Assembly (NCBI GenBank): GCA_028287345.1
Contig: JAQBPV010000058.1
Coordinates: 1 to 36,294 of the forward strand
DNA: 36,294 bases
Reading direction: 5' to 3'
DNA from: Gemmatimonadota bacterium
GTDB lineage: Bacteria > Gemmatimonadota > Gemmatimonadetes > Gemmatimonadales > Gemmatimonadaceae
The position numbers and the translations under genes are program-made. Position 1 is the first letter of the stretch; every line of letters begins with the position of its first letter. The notes beneath the pieces were generated by a model. The model saw only the letters and a program-made list of their open reading frames with translations. It was not told the DNA's origin and did no database searches. Shown one piece after another: positions 32,133 through 36,294 of the stretch.

Positions 32133-34163
32133 TCAGAGCCCTCGGCCGCCGTAAAGAGCCTGGCGGTCGAATTCCGCCTCGCGAATTTCCCGCGCTCGCC
32201 GGAGTTCCTCTAAGTCGACGGTCGGAGATTCTGCGCCGTCGCCATCCACCTCGAGCGCAGCCGACGACACTCCGTCACGGATGGGTGTGAACTCGCCGCT
32301 GTCCTGCACACCCGCATACTCTGGGACAAGGTTGAAAATCAGGCGCCGAAGCTTACCAGCGGACTGATTTTCGCGAGCAGCCTGAATCAATGACTCTATG
32401 TCCGCCACGCTGTGCGACGACGCTTCGGCGTCATGCGCGCGAAGGATCTTGGAATGAATCGTAGGACTCACTTCGGCACTCGTGAAGAACAATTCCTCAA
32501 AGAGCTTTTCACCCGGACGTGTTCCGGTGAATCGAACTTCGATGTCGTGGTGCGGCTCGAGTCCGGATAGCCGAATCAGATCTGTCGCGAGGTCGAACAC
32601 CCGAACTGGCTCGCCCATGTCGAGAACGAAGACCTCTCCTTCATTTCCAAGCGCAGCCGCTTGCAAGACCAGCTGCACGGCCTCTGGAATGGTCATGAAA
32701 TACCGCGTCATGTCTGGATGCGTAATCGTCACCGGTCCCCCTTCCGCGATCTGCCGCATGAAGGTCGGTACGACGCTCCCACGACTGCCGAGTACGTTGC
32801 CGAATCGTACCGACACGTACCGGGATCGGCCGTCGAGGGCACATTGATGGACCAAATGCTCTGCGATTCGCTTCGTGGCGCCCATCACGCTCGTGGGCCG
32901 AACCGCCTTGTCCGTAGAGATGAGTACGAAGTGCTCCACATGGTGCTGCATGCTGAGAGACACCACGTTCTGTGTCCCGAGCACGTTGTTCAGAACCGCC
33001 TCCGCCACGTTCGCCTCCATCAAGGGCACGTGTTTGTGCGCCGCGGCGTGAAAGAGAGAAAATGGCTTGTGTGCGGACAGGACGCGCGCCAAACGGCTAT
33101 GATCCCGCACGTCCGCAATGATTGGATCGATCCGCACGTGCGGAAAAGAGCGCTCCAGCTCTTGAAGCAGCTCGAAGATCGAGTTCTCACCGCGGCCGAG
33201 GGCAACGATGCGCTCCGGCTCCAGCCGCGCAAGTTGACGACAAAGCTCGCTGCCGATCGAACCACCTGCGCCGGTAACCATGACCACCCGTCCGGTAACG
33301 AGCGACGCGACTTGCGCTGTGTCCGTTTTGATCGGCTCGCGTCGCAAAAGATCCTGAATTTCGATTTGCCGGAGGGCGTTGACCCGCTTCTCGCCCGACA
33401 GAATCTCGTACAGTCCTGGCACGGTTCGCGTGGTGAGCCCCGCCCCGGTGGCTTGGCGTAGTACATCGCGCAGCATGCGCCCAGGAGCCGAGGGCATCGC
33501 AATCACGACATCGGTAGCCGCGACCTCTTGAGCGACCCGCTCAAGTCCATCGAGCGGTCCAAGCACGGGGACGTTGTGCAGGCGAAGTCCATGCTTGTGC
33601 GGGTTGTCATCGAGTATGGCGACAGGAACGATCCCGAGCTGGGCATTCTCAATGAGCTCCCGCACGATCATGCCGCCCGCGGCGCCCGCCCCCACAACGA
33701 TTGCCCGTCGTGCGTCGGAGCCGCGGGATCGCTTCTCGCGTCGCGGCAGGACGCGAACGGTGAGGCGGGGCAGCGCGATCGCCAGCGCGCATAGACAGGC
33801 GTCGAGCAGGATGACAGCGTACGATAGCCGGTCCGCCATCAGCCCGAGACGGGGAATCACCAATCCGCCGACGACGAGATCTACCCCGGCACAGGCCAAC
33901 GCACCCCCAACAAGCAACTCGAGATCACTGACGCTTGCATAGCGCCACAGGCGGCGATACAGCCCAAGTGAGACGAGCAGGACGATCTTGACCGGAAAGG
34001 AAACTTCCAGGAATGCCCAGAATACCTCACGCAATGGCGCGCTCCAAACGCCCTCATACCGAGCAGCGAACGCGACAATGGCGCATCCTGGCATCAGAAG
34101 TACATCTGATGCAAAGAACGCCCGATTCCTCAGGCTCGGCAAACGGCTGACAAGAGAGCTCAC
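32133..34163 (-). CDS. wbpM: WbpM/FlaA1/CapD-type membrane nucleotide-sugar 4,6-dehydratase
   Basis: This 676-residue protein has about four N-terminal membrane helices (within residues 15-135), a first Rossmann domain (VVGAGAAGG at 156-164) and a second catalytic domain with TGAGGSIGSE at 297-306. The active-site region reads STDK at 416-419 and SVMGATKR at 425-432: methionine M427 sits where shorter relatives have tyrosine, followed by K431, as in the large WbpM type. WbpM converts UDP-GlcNAc to its 4-keto-6-deoxy form, the precursor of QuiNAc and FucNAc. The WbpV- and WbpL-like genes at the other end of the locus would take the product onward. The start is GTG. An acidic C-terminal tail extends past the fold. 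Base composition is lower in GC than the GNAT gene upstream. Confidence 0.9.
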   Translation of the reverse strand: MSSLVSRLPSLRNRAFFASDVLLMPGCAIVAFAARYEGVWSAPLREVFWAFLEVSFPVKIVLLVSLGLYRRLWRYASVSDLELLVGGALACAGVDLVVGGLVIPRLGLMADRLSYAVILLDACLCALAIALPRLTVRVLPRREKRSRGSDARRAIVVGAGAAGGMIVRELIENAQLGIVPVAILDDNPHKHGLRLHNVPVLGPLDGLERVAQEVAATDVVIAMPSAPGRMLRDVLRQATGAGLTTRTVPGLYEILSGEKRVNALRQIEIQDLLRREPIKTDTAQVASLVTGRVVMVTGAGGSIGSELCRQLARLEPERIVALGRGENSIFELLQELERSFPHVRIDPIIADVRDHSRLARVLSAHKPFSLFHAAAHKHVPLMEANVAEAVLNNVLGTQNVVSLSMQHHVEHFVLISTDKAVRPTSVMGATKRIAEHLVHQCALDGRSRYVSVRFGNVLGSRGSVVPTFMRQIAEGGPVTITHPDMTRYFMTIPEAVQLVLQAAALGNEGEVFVLDMGEPVRVFDLATDLIRLSGLEPHHDIEVRFTGTRPGEKLFEELFFTSAEVSPTIHSKILRAHDAEASSHSVADIESLIQAARENQSAGKLRRLIFNLVPEYAGVQDSGEFTPIRDGVSSAALEVDGDGAESPTVDLEELRRAREIREAEFDRQALYGGRGL

Positions 34164-34391
34164 GTGCCCTTGGTTGGAAGCGAGTACAAGACCATACCGA
34201 TATCAGACTAAATGCCTCGCCAGGCCCGCCGCGAGAATGACGTTCGGCTACCCGGGCGCGCTGCCGCGCCTCGGGAGGTAACTGCGGCGGCGGAAAGTTA
34301 CCCGGTACAATGGACCCGGCAAAGGCGATTTCCCAAGGTTCAGGCGAGCTTCGCTCTGCCTTCGGAGAGAATGCAATGCCGGTGCCGGGCT
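34164..34391. other. intergenic region with three hairpins between a GNAT-like gene and wbpM
   Basis: This 228-bp gap has no gene. It holds a perfect 6-bp stem GGCGCG/CGCGCC (34255-34270), a perfect 7-bp inverted repeat GGTAACT/AGTTACC (34277-34302, 12-base loop) and a longer stem AGGCGAGC/GCTC-T-GCCT (34342-34361, one bulged base). The last lies soon after the GNAT stop in its direction of transcription and could act as a terminator, though no T-run follows. On the plus strand TACAAT at 34306-34311 resembles a -10 box, but no plus-strand gene follows. Confidence 0.4.
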
Positions 34392-35537
34392 CTAGCCACG
34401 GGCCGCCCCGTCATACATCCGCCACCGCCGGTACTCCTCCAACCCGATTCCCCGCAACGGCCTCAACAGTAGCTCGTTGTCCTCCAATATCCAGCTTACC
34501 TCCCCACCCACCATCCCGTACGCCCGACCCCGCCGCACCGCCTCGTTCACGAACAGCGGAAAGATCGCCCGCGTCCGGAACTGCTTCTTGATCCCGAGCG
34601 CCATCACCCGCCCCGTCCGCAGCTTCGACTTGCCAAGCAATAGCCTGATCGCCCCGGTCGGAAACAACCGGCCGTTCCCGATCTCCTTCAGCACGGGATT
34701 GAAATCGGGCACAATGAGCATGAACCCGGCCGGCTCCCCCCCGACCTCCGCCATGAAGGCGAACTGCGGCAGCAAGAGCGGCTTCAGGTCCTTCGCCATG
34801 ACGAGAAACTCGTCCTTCGTCATCGGCACAAAGCCCCAATTCTCCTCCCAGGCCGCGTTGTAGACCTCCCAGCACACCTCCAGCTCGGCGTCCCACCGCT
34901 TGAGATCGAGGTCGCGGAAGGTCACGCCGCTCCGCGCCAGCGCGCGCGTCGCCTGCGCCGCGAACCGCTCCGGTAGCGCGAAGGTCTCGTCCGCCATGGG
35001 GACGAAGTACGCCACCAGATCCTTCACCTTCGACTGCCCCGCGCGCTCGACCATCGCGCCATACGACGGAGGATTCCAGGGCGTCATGAAGGTGGGCTGG
35101 TGCTCGAACCCCTCGACCAGCAGCCCGCAATCGTAGTTGGTGCTCGGCATCACCGGGCCACGCATCACGTCGAGCCCGCGCGCCGCGAGCCATTGGCCGG
35201 CGGCGGCGAAGAGGCGGTCGACGACCACCTGATCGTCGACGCTCTCGAGAAATCCCCAGAAGCCCACCCGGTCGCCGTGATAGCGATTGTGCGCCCGATT
35301 CTCGATGGCCGCGATGCGGCCCACCACCCGGCCGTCGTGGACGGCGAGAAACAGCTCGCGATCGGCATCCCGGTAGAACGGCTTCTTGCGATCGAGGACG
35401 TCCAGCACGGACAGGCGCAGCGGCGGCACCCACTGCGGGTGCTCGCGCGCATTGTAGATGTGCCAGGGCAGATCCACGAACCGGCGCAGGTCGCGCCGAG
35501 TGGCGACGGGAATGATCTCGAGAGACACAGAGGGCAT
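34392..35537 (-). CDS. GNAT-like acyltransferase family protein
   Basis: This 381-residue protein starts MPSVSLEIIPVATRRDLRRF at the ATG at 35537. A conserved N-terminal stretch (WVPPLRLSVLDVLDRKKPFY) is followed by RVVGRIAAIENRAHN and GFWGFLES, resembling the beta4-alpha3 region of a GNAT fold. A second half has EVYNAAWEENWGFVPMTKDEF and FMAEVGGEPAGFMLIVPDFN. Proteins of this kind are widespread and mostly annotated as hypothetical or N-acetyltransferase-like; substrate unknown. The open frame continues far upstream, but it then runs antisense to the divergent PAP2 gene and is not family-like. GC content is distinctly higher than in the sugar genes, so it is probably outside the locus. Confidence 0.7.
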   Translation of the reverse strand: MPSVSLEIIPVATRRDLRRFVDLPWHIYNAREHPQWVPPLRLSVLDVLDRKKPFYRDADRELFLAVHDGRVVGRIAAIENRAHNRYHGDRVGFWGFLESVDDQVVVDRLFAAAGQWLAARGLDVMRGPVMPSTNYDCGLLVEGFEHQPTFMTPWNPPSYGAMVERAGQSKVKDLVAYFVPMADETFALPERFAAQATRALARSGVTFRDLDLKRWDAELEVCWEVYNAAWEENWGFVPMTKDEFLVMAKDLKPLLLPQFAFMAEVGGEPAGFMLIVPDFNPVLKEIGNGRLFPTGAIRLLLGKSKLRTGRVMALGIKKQFRTRAIFPLFVNEAVRRGRAYGMVGGEVSWILEDNELLLRPLRGIGLEEYRRWRMYDGAARG

Positions 35538-35585
35538 GGATTTGTGGCTACCGCCGGGACTGCGCAAAGGTAATACTCTGCTCCC

Positions 35586-36294
35586 ATGATCGAGCCGCCG
35601 TCGCCCTCCCCGAACGAACGACTTCCCGAGGACTCGGGCGACGCAATGATCGGCCTGGCGTTGAGGATACTTGCGGCATATCTCGCCGTCACGGCCGTTC
35701 CCGTCATACGCTGGAGCCATGCCACCGGCTCCTGGTGGCCACTGGTCGCGCATCTGGCGGCGCTCTGCCTCGCCGTCGCGTGCGCCGTCGACACTCGTAG
35801 CACAACCCGCGCATTCCGCGATTGGACACCGCTGCTCCTCGGGCCCTTCCTCTACCTGGAGCTGCGATGGGTCGTTGCCGGCACGGGGCGCCCGCACCTC
35901 GATCACCTGGTCCGCGGATGGGAGGCGCAGCTCTTCGCGTCCGATCCCTCGAGGACGCTCGCGCTCGGCTGGCACTCCCTCGCGCTGAGCGAGCTGCTGC
36001 ACCTCTGCTACGTCTCGTACTACGCGCTGGTCTACGTCCCCCCCGCCCTGCTGTGGCTGACGCGCCGCCGAGCGGCGTTCGCGTCGACAGTGCTCGCGCT
36101 GGTGGTGGTCTACGCGCTCTGCTTCGCCACGTACGCGCTCTTTCCCGTCGACGGGCCTCGGTTCCTCAACGGGCCTTCGTTGGCGCCTCCGGGTCCCGTG
36201 CGCGCCTTCGTCGTGCGCCTGCTCGAGTCGGGCTCCTCTCGAGGCACGGCCTTCCCCTCGTCGCACGTTGCGGCGTCGCTGGTCGCGGCGCTCT
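35586..36294 (+). CDS. PAP2-superfamily phosphatase, 3' end outside window
   Basis: The frame opens with ATG at 35586, divergent from the GNAT gene 48 bp away, and runs off the right edge after 236 codons. The translation has several hydrophobic helices, for example ILAAYLAVTAVPV, HLAALCLAVACAV, LLLGPFLYLEL and STVLALVVVYALCFATYALF. Near the edge it has GTAFPSSHVAAS, the second conserved motif (PSSH) of PAP2 phosphatases, whose histidine takes part in catalysis. FPVDGPRF just before it matches the 'P..PR' region of inositol-phosphorylceramide-synthase-like members. Such enzymes remove or exchange phosphate on lipid substrates at the membrane. The third motif should lie just beyond the window. 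Confidence 0.8.
   Translation, partial: MIEPPSPSPNERLPEDSGDAMIGLALRILAAYLAVTAVPVIRWSHATGSWWPLVAHLAALCLAVACAVDTRSTTRAFRDWTPLLLGPFLYLELRWVVAGTGRPHLDHLVRGWEAQLFASDPSRTLALGWHSLALSELLHLCYVSYYALVYVPPALLWLTRRRAAFASTVLALVVVYALCFATYALFPVDGPRFLNGPSLAPPGPVRAFVVRLLESGSSRGTAFPSSHVAASLVAAL

Noticed and set aside
35538-36266. upstream extension of the GNAT frame
   Set aside because: Runs antisense to the PAP2-like gene, which has membrane helices and the PSSH motif; the extension is charged, low-complexity sequence.
1-36294. CRISPR array, tRNA/rRNA genes, intact insertion sequences or phage attachment sites
   Set aside because: No regularly spaced repeats, cloverleaf-like structures, transposase motifs or flanking duplications were seen by eye.

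Overview
The window is a high-GC polysaccharide (probably O-antigen / LPS) biosynthesis locus from a Gram-negative bacterium. A Gram-negative host is indicated by an MlaE-type lipid-transport permease fragment at the left edge, a heptose-kinase homologue, and a Wzx/Wzy/Wzz set. The phylum cannot be fixed from the sequence. GC content, frequent GTG/TTG starts and sparse Shine-Dalgarno sites would suit an environmental lineage such as Gemmatimonadota, but that is a guess. No tRNA, rRNA, CRISPR array or intact insertion sequence was seen.

Layout. 1-155 (-) is the N-terminus of an MlaE-like permease, followed by about 890 bp with no convincing gene. 1042-3060 (+) carries an HldA-like kinase and a WbpL/WecA-type initiating sugar-phosphate transferase. 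3057-5199 (-) carries a WbpV-like reductase/epimerase and a WbuB-like GT4. 5436-7187 (+) is a heparinase II/III-family protein. It converges on 7174-11222 (-), which holds a two-domain oxidoreductase and an asparagine-synthase-type amidotransferase. 11311-14712 (-) is a complete dTDP-L-rhamnose set (rfbC, rfbA, rfbD, rfbB), followed by a MaoC hydratase and a GT2 up to 16307. 16489-17448 (+) is an AAC(3)-like acyltransferase. 17443-22556 (-) holds an unrecognised beta-propeller-like protein, a GT2, a methyltransferase, a Wzy-like membrane protein and another GT2. 22769-23887 (+) is Wzz. 23910-31995 (-) is a tightly coupled run: ugd, a UXS-like SDR, a GT4, wzx, a Gfo/Idh oxidoreductase, a sugar C-methyltransferase and an rfbF-type cytidylyltransferase. 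32133-34163 (-) is a WbpM-like dehydratase. 34392 to the end (a GNAT-like protein and a truncated PAP2 protein) looks like ordinary chromosome and is visibly more GC-rich.

How it fits together. WbpM (UDP-GlcNAc 4,6-dehydratase), WbpV (4-keto reductase) and WbpL (transfer to undecaprenyl phosphate) together can start a repeat unit with QuiNAc or a related 6-deoxy-HexNAc. RfbABCD supplies dTDP-L-rhamnose. Ugd supplies UDP-GlcA, which the adjacent SDR may turn into UDP-xylose. RfbF, the C-methyltransferase, the Gfo/Idh protein and possibly the same SDR look like a pathway to a CDP-linked, C-methylated sugar. Five glycosyltransferases assemble the unit, Wzx flips it, Wzy polymerises it and Wzz sets chain length. 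Likely modifiers are the amidotransferase, the AAC(3)-like and MaoC proteins and a methyltransferase. The CDP-sugar branch without canonical RfbG/RfbH, and the heparinase/two-domain oxidoreductase/amidotransferase block, are the parts most likely to hold undescribed biochemistry.
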